Notes under the pieces: generated by a model
Seen by the model: only the letters and a program-made list of their open reading frames with translations
The model's database searches: none
What the model was told of the DNA's origin: nothing
Translations under genes and position numbers: made by a program
Shown: one piece after another, positions 34,489 through 45,200 of the stretch
Layout of the letters: the number at the start of each line of letters is the position of its first letter
Position numbering within the stretch: position 1 is the stretch's first letter
NCBI GenBank assembly: GCA_030549175.1
Contig: JAUKUA010000003.1
Coordinates: 868,001 to 932,000, forward strand
Source: Lasiosphaeris hirsuta
Lineage: Eukaryota; Ascomycota; Sordariomycetes; Sordariales; Lasiosphaeriaceae
Direction of reading: 5' to 3'
DNA: 64,000 bases

Positions 34489-35328
34489 TCACTCGAGATC
34501 CTCAAACCTCTCGGGCAGATCTCTCCCCTCCACCCAGGCCCTGATGCCCTCGGCAAACAGCTCAGGCAGCTGCAAATCCCACGCATGCACCGCACCCCTC
34601 ACCACCACCGCCCGACTGCCCAGTCTCTCCCTGGCCCCCGTCTCCCTCCAAACCCGCCCAACCCTCCTCGCGGCCTCGACATCATCCTGCCTCCCCGCCG
34701 CGACATCCAGCACGCGGACCGCATCAATCGCCGCAACCTCATCCCACCCCACGTCACTCAGAATACTCGCATACACAGCACTAACGACCTCCCAGCGCCG
34801 ATTCCCCGCCATCTCCCGCCGCAGCGCCTCGAACCTCCGCATCCCGCTGCGACCCGCGACCCACCAGTACACGGCATCCGGCACGCGCTCCAGCGCCCCC
34901 ATGAGCGCGAACACGACGCGCGGGCGCGCGGCCATCCACGCGAACGCGCCCGCGAACGGCGCCGCCCCCGTCGCGAAGGCGCTCCGGCACCGCTGCGGGA
35001 ACCGCCGCGCCAGGTCCAGCGCCACGAACCCGCCCATCGAGAGCCCGACCACGTGCGCGACGCCGTCGTGCGCGTGCGTCGCGATGAAGGCCGCCATGGT
35101 GGTCGCCATGGCGGGGATGGTGCGCGCGGGCAGTGTGGATGAGGCGCTATGGCCTGGCAGGTCGGGGATTAGGAGGTGGTAGGAGGCTAGGAGGGGCGTG
35201 ACGTGCGCCCATTCTAGGTGGGAGGAGAGGAGGCCGTGGAGGAGGAGGATTGTTGTTGGTTGGGTTGGGTTCAGGGAGAGGTGGAAGGGGACTTTGGGGG
35301 GACTTTGGGGTGGTGGGTTGTCGGCCAT
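34489..35328 (-). CDS. alpha/beta-hydrolase fold protein, 279 aa
   Basis: The chosen start is the ATG at 35328 (MADNPPPQSPP); the frame stays open upstream for 43 codons without hydrolase homology. The fold signatures are TILLLHGLLSSHLEW (oxyanion-hole His31-Gly32), IPDLPGHSAS, the nucleophile elbow VVGLSMGGFVAL (Ser97 in GLSMGG), an Ala/Arg-rich cap region, and a late Val-His-Ala-Trp-Asp with the probable catalytic His248. The length suits a single-domain esterase/lipase or epoxide-hydrolase-like member. There is no signal peptide, so it is probably cytosolic. The substrate cannot be told from sequence. The second half of the gene is very GC-rich and Arg/Ala-biased. It converges with the DUF7730 gene. 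Confidence 0.85.
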   Translation of the reverse strand: MADNPPPQSPPKVPFHLSLNPTQPTTILLLHGLLSSHLEWAHVTPLLASYHLLIPDLPGHSASSTLPARTIPAMATTMAAFIATHAHDGVAHVVGLSMGGFVALDLARRFPQRCRSAFATGAAPFAGAFAWMAARPRVVFALMGALERVPDAVYWWVAGRSGMRRFEALRREMAGNRRWEVVSAVYASILSDVGWDEVAAIDAVRVLDVAAGRQDDVEAARRVGRVWRETGARERLGSRAVVVRGAVHAWDLQLPELFAEGIRAWVEGRDLPERFEDLE

Positions 35329-35725
35329 TGTTTCCCGTCTCGCTTCTGTGCGTCGGGCGTGGTCTGCGGGGGTTGTGTGTTGGTGGTTTGGCTGACGCTG
35401 TCGATTCGCGAGGTGACGTGGGATGAACAAAGCCTGTTGTGCTGAAATGGCCCGCATAGGTTTGGGTTTTAGAGTTTGAAGCTACATATATTCCGAGGAG
35501 TCCTCGCGCGGTGGCTCGATCAGAGTTGCATCTTCAGTCTCCCCACCTGGATTCAATGGGTGCCAGTGGTGTGACGCTCTCCAGCCGGCGGTTGGGTTGC
35601 ACTGCCACAACCAGCGGCTTTTCCCGCTCTCAATTCTTGGCAACGGATTGGTCGGTCTCATAAAAAAAATAACCTAATTATGCCTTTCGAAACGCCCGAA
35701 TGCCGTTAATATCACTGCGAAGACC
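35329..35725. other. upstream region of the alpha/beta-hydrolase gene
   Basis: About 400 bp of ordinary sequence with presumed promoter function for the minus-strand hydrolase, running into the retroelement relic. No distinct element was seen. Confidence 0.4.
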
Positions 35726-36202
35726 TTGTCGGGGCTTCCATATCCCTTGATGCTCAAAGTCAAAAGCCATTCTAAGGCAGGCTGTATTATGAGACTAAAT
35801 ACCTACCTGTTTAGATCACAGCAGTACCGCCCTCCCGAGGGTGATGAGCCTGCGAACACTGTCGTCCTGCACATGGCTGCACACCAGTCCATCACCGACG
35901 CTGTCAGAGCTAAGGACTGTACTGAGATGGAGAAAAGATGAGCTGCCCATGAGCAACGAAATAACTCACATCAGCTTAAACCTGGAGATTTGTGCATGCT
36001 CAATCAGGAAAGTCGTCCTACAAAATTCGACGACGGATGGAGAGGTTCTTTTGTCGTGAAGGAGCACTGTGGAAGGGCGTCGTTCAAGCTGGAACAACTT
36101 GATGGTCAACCCATCGACCTCGAACGACATGAAAGCCAGCTGAAGCTGTTCGTGCCGAGAACTGGATACCTGAGGAAAAATGACGACCTGATAGGTACTT
36201 AG
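35726..36202 (+). mobile_element. LTR-retrotransposon (Ty3/gypsy type) integrase C-terminal relic
   Basis: One frame, interrupted by a single TGA at about 35939-35941, reads RAKDCTEMEKR, stop, then AAHEQRNNSHQLKPGDLCML, then KFDDGWRGSFVVKEHCGRAS and ESQLKLFVPRTGYLRKND. The HQLKPGD-L, RW-G-F and LDG...H-SQLK-F pattern is the C-terminal region of gypsy-type integrases, which binds DNA next to the catalytic core. The stop replaces what is probably CGA (a C-to-T change), compatible with repeat-induced point mutation. The catalytic core, reverse transcriptase and gag are absent, so this is a fragment left by deletion. Confidence 0.8.
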
Positions 36203-36432
36203 CTACCTGATCCCTCTGTTCAGGGTACCCCGCTACTAGCAACTAAGACAGGTGCAAGAAGACAAAGCGAAGGAGAGACCAGAGAAGGTAACCCTACAGA
36301 CAAACTAGGTAACATTACTCCAGGAAGCTAAACCGCGCCCCCACGTCCGACGGTACATGCATGGTATGGCCCCTGGTGATGACTAGAGTTAATGTAGCTA
36401 ATACAAGCGTCGATATTTATTTATTTATGTAC

Positions 36433-36454
36433 ATATATATATATATATATATAT
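36433..36454. repeat. (AT)11 microsatellite
   Basis: Eleven uninterrupted AT dinucleotides just beyond the retroelement relic. Confidence 0.95.
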
Positions 36455-36879
36455 TAAAGATTGCTCAGTTGACTCGCTTTGGACTTGCACCGCTGAACAG
36501 ATGACAGTGCATGGCTTGCTGCAGCCTGTAGCAATATGATACCAATGCTGAGAATTGGATGCCACTACTGACGAGAACGGGGCACACCCTCACCCACCTG
36601 TATCTTCGTCCGTTTGGCTTAGATAGCGCGGGACGTGGCATGGACCCCCACCAGCCCAGGTCATTGCGCTGCACTCACAAAAGTTCCCAGGTTCTGCACT
36701 ACCAATATTTTTGCCCACCTCACCTCCTTCCCCTCCCATTCATCAACACAACCAGAACCCGACCTAGGTCGCGCATCGTCGCAATCGTCACAACAGTCAG
36801 TTAGCCCAGAATCACTTCAAAGATTCATTTTGTAGCGCAAACACTAACTTCAAACTTTCAGAACGTTCTGCACGCCACC

Positions 36880-37326
36880 ATGTCATCCAACAACGGCGAG
36901 GCCAAGGTCGATCGATGGTCACGGCCATGGAGGGGATGAGGAAACGGTAAGCCCATATCTCCCTTATTCCTTCGTAACTATTCACTGCTAGCCCGTATCT
37001 GATAAAAGTGGTCTCACTTGGAGGAACAAAAGCGTCCTACCGGGCTGGGACTTCTGGAAACGAAGCGAAAGCGAGAGCTTGATCTCGAGCAGCGAAAGAA
37101 AGAGCACGAGTTTGAACTCGAGGCAAAGAAGCAACGCGACGAGCATGACCTCAAGATCAAGAAGCAACAACTCGAGCTTGAGCTTCGTGCCTCAAAGCAG
37201 CGCCAAAAAGCAATTCATGAGCAGAGACCTCGGGAATCCTGGGCTGATTGCGTCATTCCCATTGCTCTCACCTGCAGCTGGGCACTCTATCTCTGGTTCT
37301 TGAGCTCCATCTGCAAAAAGAATTAG
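36880..37326 (+). CDS. small coiled-coil protein with a C-terminal membrane segment; exon structure unresolved
   Basis: A strong start context (CGCCACCATG) at 36880 begins MSSNNGEAKVD, but this frame stops after about 20 codons. A GTAAGC donor follows at about 36949. The main coding part, about 37009-37326, reads LEEQKRPTGLGLLETKRKRE, then a highly charged helix (EQRKKEHEFELEAKKQRDEH, QQLELELRASKQRQ), then a hydrophobic stretch IPIALTCSWALYLWFLSSI and the tail CKKN. The last part has the layout of a tail-anchored protein: cytosolic coiled coil, one membrane pass, short basic tail. The first exon and the main exon do not join in frame with any splice site I can see, so either a base is missing or the gene is decayed. 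The upstream leader resembles those near 37900 and 58350. Confidence 0.4.
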
Positions 37327-37639
37327 AGCTTTGTGGAAGGTCAAGGGTATCACACTGGCATGACAGAACTGCCTCCATTCGTCAATGGATGTCCATAGAT
37401 AGGGTTATTGCAATACCGCAATCAGTTTGGAGCCTCATATAACCCCCACATGCCTTTCTAATGCATGCTCATTTGTGTGAAAAGTGAATGGCGGTTGAGA
37501 AGGACATCGCCGTTAGGAATTGCCTCGATCGCGATTCGCAGCTATTAGCTGCCCGCATGAGGCTTTCTTCAAGCGCCTGGGTCGTGGGCTGTGGGCCTTT
37601 CCATTCCTCTCCTCGTTGACGCAACTTCACCGCGTCGTT

Positions 37640-38347
37640 GCACCTAGATAGTGCAACACTCGATGTGGATACCTCAATCGAATCCCACCCGCGACCTGCC
37701 CGCAAAGACCCTAGGGTTCGTGGTGGTGTTTTTTTTCCGGCCCCTAAATCTTTCCACGTTCCCCACTAACAACTTGAACTTGAACTTATAGGCCATCCAC
37801 TCCTCTGCATCAACCGCAACCCCGCGCCCTGGTTTGTCCCCCCCTTCCCCCCCAAACCTATTCTCATGCCATGCCACGCCCACGCTCACGTAGACTAACT
37901 TTGACCTTTAAACACAGAACAACAGTCCGATTGAAACCGAGCAAGATGGGCTCGTTCGACCTAATAATGGACATGAATTCGGTCCTGGAGCCACGCGTGG
38001 ACCCCAGCCATGACAGCGAGGACCATGAGCACTCGGACGTTGAGGAGATCGATTCAGGTAAGCTTGCATTTCACTTTGCGTCCCAGCATCTGTCTTGCTT
38101 GCCCCTCTCAAGCACGTCACCTTCGGGAAGGTGTGAAACGAGGGATACGTACGAGAAGCCGCGCATGGTGTACACATGGCTTAAATTGGCAGCTTCGCGG
38201 TGCAGATCGAAGGTTAGCTTATGCGCTGTGTCTGCACCCAACTGTCGAGGAGATCCATGGCGGCTGTATGCCTTCTCACCCCTGCCCGACTACCCTTCTT
38301 ATACATCCGAGATGTTAGGCAAGACTCCTCGCCACAATCCACTTTGA
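37640..38347 (+). repeat. duplicated segment, copy A (paired with 57985-58700)
   Basis: Colinear blocks are shared with 57985-58700: agatagtgc (37645 and 57991), agaccctaggg (37706 and 58052), ctaacaactt (37766 and 58107), a CAGGTAAGC site (38055 and 58444), gggatac with gagaag and cgcatgg (from 38141 and 58538), and gagatccatggcg (38249 and 58646). Offsets drift only from about 20,340 to 20,400, so the copies are diverged by substitution and small indels. Copy A also carries an open frame from the ATG at 37946 to 38347 (133 codons, MGSFDLIMDMNSVLEP onward). Its TRDTYEKPRM is matched in frame by TRDTREKSRM in copy B, hinting at shared coding sequence, though a GTAAGC donor lies within it. Probably the 5' end of a gene family. 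Confidence 0.65.
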
Positions 38348-38717
38348 CAACTGTCTGCACAAAATATGTCTCTCAGTTGCCCAACGCCGAACAGTCTCCC
38401 ATTGTCCCTTGAGGGTTATCATGGAGACCGCGCGGTGCTTCTTTTTCTCCGCGCTGAGTTGTGGATGAGTGGTTCGTGGAAGGACCAGTCGGATCTTGCA
38501 TATACTGGGACGGCCGATCGCCAGATCCGTCATCGCCAATGGTAAGCGACTTCCCTTTTCCGTGGGGGCGGTCTGTCGAAGGATTCCAGCGGGCACGGTG
38601 ACCTGTACGCCCACTAGCCGTAGTTGAAGCCTCGGGAGTGCTGGGCTTCTAACCCGGCGACTCTCCCCCGGTCCACTGGTTACCTTCTTCGCTGCATCTG
38701 CACTTCTTTCTGTGATT

Positions 38718-39113
38718 CTATGGACAATCTTTCGAGTCCACGAAAGCGCTGTATTCATTGAAGATGTCTGAGTCAGGATCCAAGTCGCGGTAGAGCTCGT
38801 CAATAACCTCTGCTCCTCCTGTCATGGCGATGATGTGTTACACAACGCCCACCGCAGTTTGAGTGCGCGGCGATCATGTGCTCGGCATACTTTTGTTGGA
38901 TGGCTATCTCAAACACGTCCCCCGCCTTGACAAGCCAGCCAGAAGCAGGGAGGGCGATAGTAACGAGGGGAGGGTTTGATCCCGGGGATAAGTCGCCATG
39001 GGAGCCGTTGAGCTCCTGCGTGATGGATCCCTTACAGCACGTCTGGCGCGCAAGAAGGAAAGCATAAGGAACGTACTTCGAGGGGAACCCAGGTCACAAT
39101 CCCAAAACAGACA
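38718..39113 (-). pseudogene. possible gene remnant on the minus strand, family unknown
   Basis: Coding-like sequence reads PGRVCFGIVTWVPLE, a GTACGT...AAG intron (39076-39031, 46 nt), then GSITQELNGSHGDLSPGSNP, LVTIALPASGWLVKAGDVFE and IAIQQKYAEHMIAAHSNC. The frame then diverges: one frame ends at about 38800, the other continues as GGAEVIDELYRDLDPDSDIF to a stop at 38718. The 34-nt piece between the two parts begins GTGGGC and ends ACAG but is short for an intron. No start codon is clear. The composition looks like real protein, yet I do not recognise the family. It could be a functional small gene with an upstream exon not found. Confidence 0.35.
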
Positions 39114-39466
39114 CGGCCAGGCGAAAAGCATCTTTTCCATCTGGATGCGTCTTTAGTATCTTAAGTACGCTAACTTGCAACAGAAGAACATCTTCAGCCT
39201 TTTCCTGGGGATTTTTACTAATTTACCACTCCAAAGCCTTGAGTATCTGGGTGGCGTGGCCGCTTCTTTCGCATAATAACCTGACTGGGTACCAAACACG
39301 CATCCGGCGTTGATAACCGAGAGCATTGAAGCACTTGCGTCATCAAAGTATCGGAGCACAGCTTTTCTAGGTCCCAACTTCAGCAAGCGCAGCAGCTGAT
39401 AATATGGAAGCTCTATGCGCTAGCACCTCTCTTTAAACATCCTCTTCTTTCGCCAAAAACTCCAAA

Positions 39467-39468
<2 letters not shown>

Positions 39469-39500
<32 letters not shown>
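39469..39500. repeat. T homopolymer, 32 bases
   Basis: The longest uninterrupted homopolymer in the window, ending TTTTCGCAG, about 155 bp upstream of the ATG at 39654. A poly-pyrimidine tract followed by CAG could act as a 3' splice site in a leader, but no donor was identified. Confidence 0.9.
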
Positions 39501-39653
39501 CGCAGCGCCCTCTCCCGCCATTCCTAAATCCCGAGACCCGCAGCTCTTTTCCCAGAGCCATTTATCATTTAGGTAATCGTCCTTCTGCTTATATGCACCT
39601 CTAATCCTCTTAACGACAACTACATTCTAATACGCCGCCAGAAGAGAGCAATC

Positions 39654-40182
39654 ATGGCAACCAATAAGAAAGTTCCAGATAACCTCAAGCATCTTTCAGG
39701 GCTTGCGCGAGGCATTCGCCACATTTGCAGCTTCACAGCCGACGCGCCTGACCAAGTCCGACAAGCCATCCTGAACCACTTTCATTCGGTTGTTCCCAAG
39801 GCCATGGAGGATACCGAAGACGATTGGTTTTGCAACCCCTGTCGCCCACCCTCTCACCAAGCGCGATATTGAGACACGGCTGGTCCACGTCCAAGCCATC
39901 GAGGCGAGATGGAAGAAGAACTTTCAGGACCTAACCACGCTCAACGAATGCGACTACATCCCGTTCAACAGCAGGCAGATGGCCGCCCTACTGCGCGCAT
40001 CCCGGTCAGACCTGGAGGATGCTGCCAAGCACTGGATATTATGGGTTGAACCATTGATTTGGGTGCTGTTCCGGTGCAAGAATCTCGAGGACCCCGAGTT
40101 ATTTTGGCAAAAGGTTTCTGCCTCAATCACTCTTACACTGACTGGCAGGGATTTAACTTCCTTAACGTGTGTAATACAGTAG
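39654..40182 (+). pseudogene. unrecognised gene, apparently frameshifted
   Basis: From the ATG at 39654 the frame reads MATNKKVPDNLKHLSGLARG and HICSFTADAPDQVRQAILNH up to KAMEDTEDDWFCN, then stops at 39872. The next frame, from about 39820, carries TPVAHPLTKRDIETRLVHVQ, ARWKKNFQDLTTLNECDYIP and RSDLEDAAKHWILWVEPLIW. The two pieces look like one protein of about 150 residues broken by a single-base shift near 39835; no intron fits. Both halves have ordinary helical protein composition. No family was recognised. The Tc1/mariner relic just downstream and retroelement debris upstream make a decayed gene plausible. Confidence 0.35.
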
Positions 40183-40850
40183 AGACCGAAATCAGTGTCC
40201 ACGATTTCAATGTTCAAACATTATCCGCACGGGCCAGTTCTACCCTGGTTGTGGCTGACACAGTGCGTCGCTGCCTACTCCAACAGTCTCTTGCAAAATC
40301 GGTGTCGCCCCTTCGCTCAAAATGATTCTGAGCACTGACCATGTCAGCCAATTTTGGGCTGACACAGTGCGCGTTTTTCGCCACATGTATTCCACCAACA
40401 AGGTACAAAAAATGCGCTGACCAAACCCCAGTCAACATCTCTATTCGCTCATGCCCACACTGTCATCGATGATGACCTGTTTAATTTATTACGGTACTCT
40501 ACTAGCTGAGGAAAGAAATATTAAGTATTTCCTTCCATTTAACAACAGCAAGATTTCAGTGCATGGCGCTCAGATGATGACGCTGCAAATTTTGCGTCGC
40601 AAGACCAGGTGAGAGCATCGTTTGCATGCAACAACCAAAGAACCCAGGGCTGCCAGTGAGGTTGGGGGAAGAGGCAAGCTGCGGCGGGGGCAGGTGCGGT
40701 TGGCAGGCATGAGCCGCTTGCCCCGCGCAGCCATTTCCGGCTGCAACTCTTCTGGCCATGTAGCTAGAAGAGCCGCGAGACTCTGCTTCAACGTCACTGC
40801 CAGAACTTTGTGCTCGCATCAGCTCAAAGTTGCTCTCGACTGCATCCCAA

Positions 40851-41544
40851 ATGGCACCAAATCTTGCAATTTCCCAGCACGAGCTAATTCGAGATATGGT
40901 TTATAGCGAGTTTAAGAACGCTGCAGCCGCTGACACCGCCCGTTGCAGCAAACGTGCTGTCCAAAGAATCCGATCAAACCTGCGATGCTTTGGAGCGACC
41001 AAAGCACCCCCGAATGAGGTCGGACGGCCTCGAACAATCACACCTCCTATACTGACCACTTTGATCAAACATCTCGTCGAAAAACCCGATCTATGCCAAG
41101 ATGAAATGGCCATCTTCCATTTCGACGAGTTCAACGTTCTTATGACGACGGACGACATGCAGGATCAGCAGGGCTTTGGCGTCGGTAGGCTGGTTGAAGA
41201 AAGCGGCGCGCCGCGTCGCTAAGGAGCGAAATGCAGATCTTCAGGACTTTTACCTTAACAACCTGTCGGCGTTTCGTTCGTTCCACTTAGTATACGTTGA
41301 TGAGTCTGGGAGTGATAATCGGATCGGGTTCAGACGGACGGGGTGGTCCCACCTTGGTGTGGCGCCAGTACAGGTCGCTCGGTTCCAGGATGGTCGCCCA
41401 GAAAGCACTAGGTGCGAGGACAAGGTTCGGTTCTGTTTCCTTGGCTACGGGCTTGCTATTAACGGCCAACTTCCATTCGATGGAGTGGTGGATGTAGGTG
41501 GGAGGCTGTTCGTCATATGCCCGGTCTTCATCCTAATCTGCTAA
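40851..41544 (+). mobile_element. Tc1/mariner (IS630-like) transposase relic
   Basis: An N-terminal helix-turn-helix region reads MAPNLAISQHELIRDMVYSE, then CSKRAVQRIRSNLRCFG and the linker GRPRTITPPILTTLIKHLVE. After a frame change at about 41180 it continues GWLKKAARRVAKERNADLQD, FHLVYVDESGSDNRIGFRRT and GWSHLGVAPVQVARF. The VYVDESG motif carries the first catalytic Asp of the DDE domain. After about 41400 homology fades (FQDGRPESTRCEDKV), so the second and third catalytic acids are missing. The element is therefore inactive. I could not find its terminal inverted repeats; the phrase ctgacacagtgcg occurs twice upstream, at about 40256 and 40361. Confidence 0.8.
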
Positions 41545-42299
41545 CTGCAGCAACGGCAACAAGCCTTGGCTACGTGGCGCCCTGGTCGCTAGAGCTGCAT
41601 TATATACGCAAGCATCTTCAGGGTCGAGTGCTTAGGAAGCTTACGTGGACACTCGTTCGGTTTCGGTTTCGGTCGCATCCTCGATAGAAGTCGCGGTTGG
41701 AGTTCTGGCCATAGTTCGTACGAGTCCAAAGGGGTGATCGGGGCTTGTTAGCATTACTCAGTTAGTATAGAATAATACTCACCCATTTTAGTACATGTAA
41801 GCTTTACGGGATCGTAGCCACGGATGTTACGCTAGGTTGTGTAGTCCAGCCTTCCCGCCTTGATGCTAAGAGTGTGACTTTTGCCGAATCTTCCAGAGCT
41901 GCCCCGCATCCATCTCAGGAACGCCAGGGCACGGACCACTTTGCTCGTTCGGCCCGGAATGCGGCTCCTCCCTCGATGTGACGCCACATTCCAGTATTTC
42001 GACTACCTCTCTTCCGTGTCTATCCTTCAAATGTCAAGACAGGCAAACTCCAAGGGAGATTAAAAGCGATATCTAAGCCATTGCTAGCACAGATCAGCGA
42101 CGATGCCTTCCAGAGCTCTGCCACATAGCGGGGCCGAAAGGTTCAGGAATTTCTATTGGTGGGGAAACCAGCCACATTGGGCTGTTGGGCTTCAGCTCCG
42201 CGCAACCGCTCAGAAAACCCGCCGCGATCTGGTCAACTACGGCACCCTTTGACACGCTTTCGATAGATACGACCCTGATCAAGAGCGCACAAGAACGTC
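41545..42299. other. gap between the transposase relic and the NLR gene
   Basis: No gene is supported. A short cggttt repeat (ttcggtttcggtttcggtc) lies at about 41656. The right part is the presumed promoter of the NLR. Confidence 0.4.
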
Positions 42300-45200
42300 A
42301 TGGCTTATGGTTTTTGGAAGAGGCTTGGATTATCCAGACGGGGGAAGAAGAGTCGGGAGAAAAAAGCACAGGATGGTCCGGAAACACTTGGCAGCGTAGC
42401 CTCATCGACTGCATCAGAAGGTACGGACAGCGGCAAGCCCTTCTTTCCCTGCTCACAAGATTTAGCTGCTGTTATTAGCTCCAAGAAAGCCGCTTCATCA
42501 ACCACAATAACACCTCCAACCCTGCAATCGACGACAAATACCCCCGACCTCTTTGCTCCAGCAGTACCGCCTGCCCCTTCAAGCACGACACCACCTGCCC
42601 CCCCGAGCAACGCTAGCGATACGGTTGAAGAGACACACCCGGTGGTAGCAAAGGGCCAAGCGCTAGCTATTAAGGAAGGCCCAACTGCGGGCGTATCTCT
42701 TTGGGACAGAGCCTACGATGTTCTTAAAGAGGAAGAGCCCAGTCGAGTCGTTGAGTACGAGCAGCTTTTATCCAGGGTGCTTATCAGAGGTACGCCCTTA
42801 ACCCGCGTTAGGTAACTTCCATCATACTAACTTAGAAACACAGTTCCATCCACCCAGCAAGCCGCAACCGAGACGGAAGACGTCGCCGAGATCACGAACC
42901 ATGTCCCGAACGATCCGATCGCACGCCGAGAGAAGCTGAAGGAGATAACAGAGCTTGGTCTGAAGCATATGGAAGACAAGAAGATCAGCACAACGCTGTT
43001 GGGGCACGAGATCGTCCTACAGGATGCCGTGGCGAAGGTCGCCAGGGCCGTGGAGTGGGTTGAGGCCCAGGTCAAGGATGCCATCAAGGATCTACCATAC
43101 GCCTCTATCGTCATGGCAGGCGTGTCTCTTGTTCTCCCCCTCTTGAAGAACCCCGCCGCCGCTGAGGAAGCGAACCGGGATGGGTTTACATACGTCACGT
43201 CGCAGATGCGTTATTTCGCCGCAATGGAGTCGCTGTTGTTACCTCAGGACACGAAGCCCGACTTGAAGGATGACCTTACTGAGCGCCTTGTGGACTTCTA
43301 CAAACTCATCATCGACTTTCAGGTGCAAAGCGTTGTCCGATTCTATCGCACTCAAATTAAGAACTTCTTCCGGGGGACTATTAATTACGAAGGCTGGGAT
43401 ACGAAGCTCCAGGACATCAAGGATACCGACATGCGGTTAGTTTCAAGATTTGAGACAGCAATGTCTGCCGGCAATCTTCAGGCATTGAAAGATCTTGCTT
43501 GGAATGCAGAGCAATCGCGCAAGGTTCTCAACGATACTCTTGTTCAGATCCGCGACCTTGTTGCCATCTCTCGAAATTATCTAGACTTTGCAGAAAAACT
43601 GGATCGGCGCATGTCTGATGCGGAGAATCGTGCCTGTTTACAAGACTTGCACACGACTAACCCTTGCCGCGATAAGGAGCGCATCGAGCTGGCTAAGGGT
43701 GGCCTCCTCCAAGACTCGTACCGCTGGGTCCTCGACAACGCCAACTTTCGGCGACTTCAAGAAGCCCAAGAAAATCGGTTGCTCTGGATCAAGGGCGATC
43801 CCGGCAAAGGCAAGACAATGCTGCTTTGTGGAATCATCGACGAGCTGATCAGGTCGACCACTCAAAACACCAACATCTCGTTCTTCTTCTGCCAAGCTAC
43901 CGACAACCGCATCAACGACGCTACAGCTGTTCTGCGCGGCCTGCTCTACCTACTCGCCAAACAACAACCGTCTCTCATCTCGCATGTCCGCGAGACCTAC
44001 GACGATTCCGGCAAGAAGTGCTTCGAAGGTCCTAACACATGGGTAGTCTTGTCTAAGATGTTCACCGGCATCCTCAAGGACAGGCGCTTGCAAGATACCT
44101 ACTTTATCATCGATGCCCTCGACGAATGTGTAACGGGTCTAAGCCTGCTCCTTGACCTTATCGTTCGGGAGTCGGCCGCACACCCAAACGTCAAGTGGGT
44201 TGTGTCTAGCCGCAACTGGCCGAGCATCGAGCGGGGTCTCCACGCGGCAGCGCAGAAAGCAAGACTTTCTCTGGAGCTGAACGAGAAGTCCATTTCCGCA
44301 GCTGTCGACACGTATGTCCGGTTCAAGGTTGACAACTTAGCAAAGCGAAACGAATACGACAACAACACCCAAGACATGGTCCGGCACTACTTATCGTCCA
44401 ACGCAAGTGGCACCTTCTTATGGGTAGCCTTGGTCTGCCAAGAACTCGTCGGCCTCCCTGGGTGGAAGGCTCAAGAGAAATTAACGACGTTCCCACCTGG
44501 ACTCAATGCACTTTATGGGCAGATGATGGAGCAAATCACCAAGTCCGATGATGCCGAGCTCTGTATAAGAATATTGGCTGTGATCTCGGTCATGCGCCGA
44601 CCGATCACGCTTGATGAGATGGAGGCCTTGGTTGAGATGCCCGCCGGCACTTCTGGCAATCAGGACGCTTTAGCAGAGATTGTGGGACTTTGCGGCTCTT
44701 TTCTTACCCTTCGAGAAGGCATCATCTCGTTTGTGCACCAATCCGCCAAGGACTTTTTGGTGCAGAAGGCGTCCAAAGATGTGTTCCCTTCCGGAATACA
44801 AGACGTACACCACTCCATCTTCTCACGATCGCTGCAAATCATGGCCAATACACTGCGTCGTGACATCTACAACCTCAGCGCTCCTGGATTTCCCGTCAAC
44901 AAAGTCGAATTACCCAACCCAGACCCGCTAGCTGCGGTACGGTACTCTTGTATCTACTGGATTGACCATCTGCACGACTGTAGCGTTAGCGACCAGAAAA
45001 AGTACCTCCAGGACAACGGCCCGGTCGACAAGTTTCTGCAGCGGAATTATCTTTTTTGGCTTGAGGCTCTCAGTCTCCTGAGAAACATTCCAGATGGGGT
45101 ACTTGCAATGGCAAGGCTCGAAGGTTTACTCCAGGTAAGACAAATATATGTACAGCCAAAATTATCCTAACATTTCTATAGGGATGTACATCCCAATTTG

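Noticed and set aside
38600..38690. A tRNA-like stem (ctgggcttctaacccgg) on either strand
   Set aside because: It resembles an anticodon arm, but no A box, B box or acceptor stem could be paired around it.
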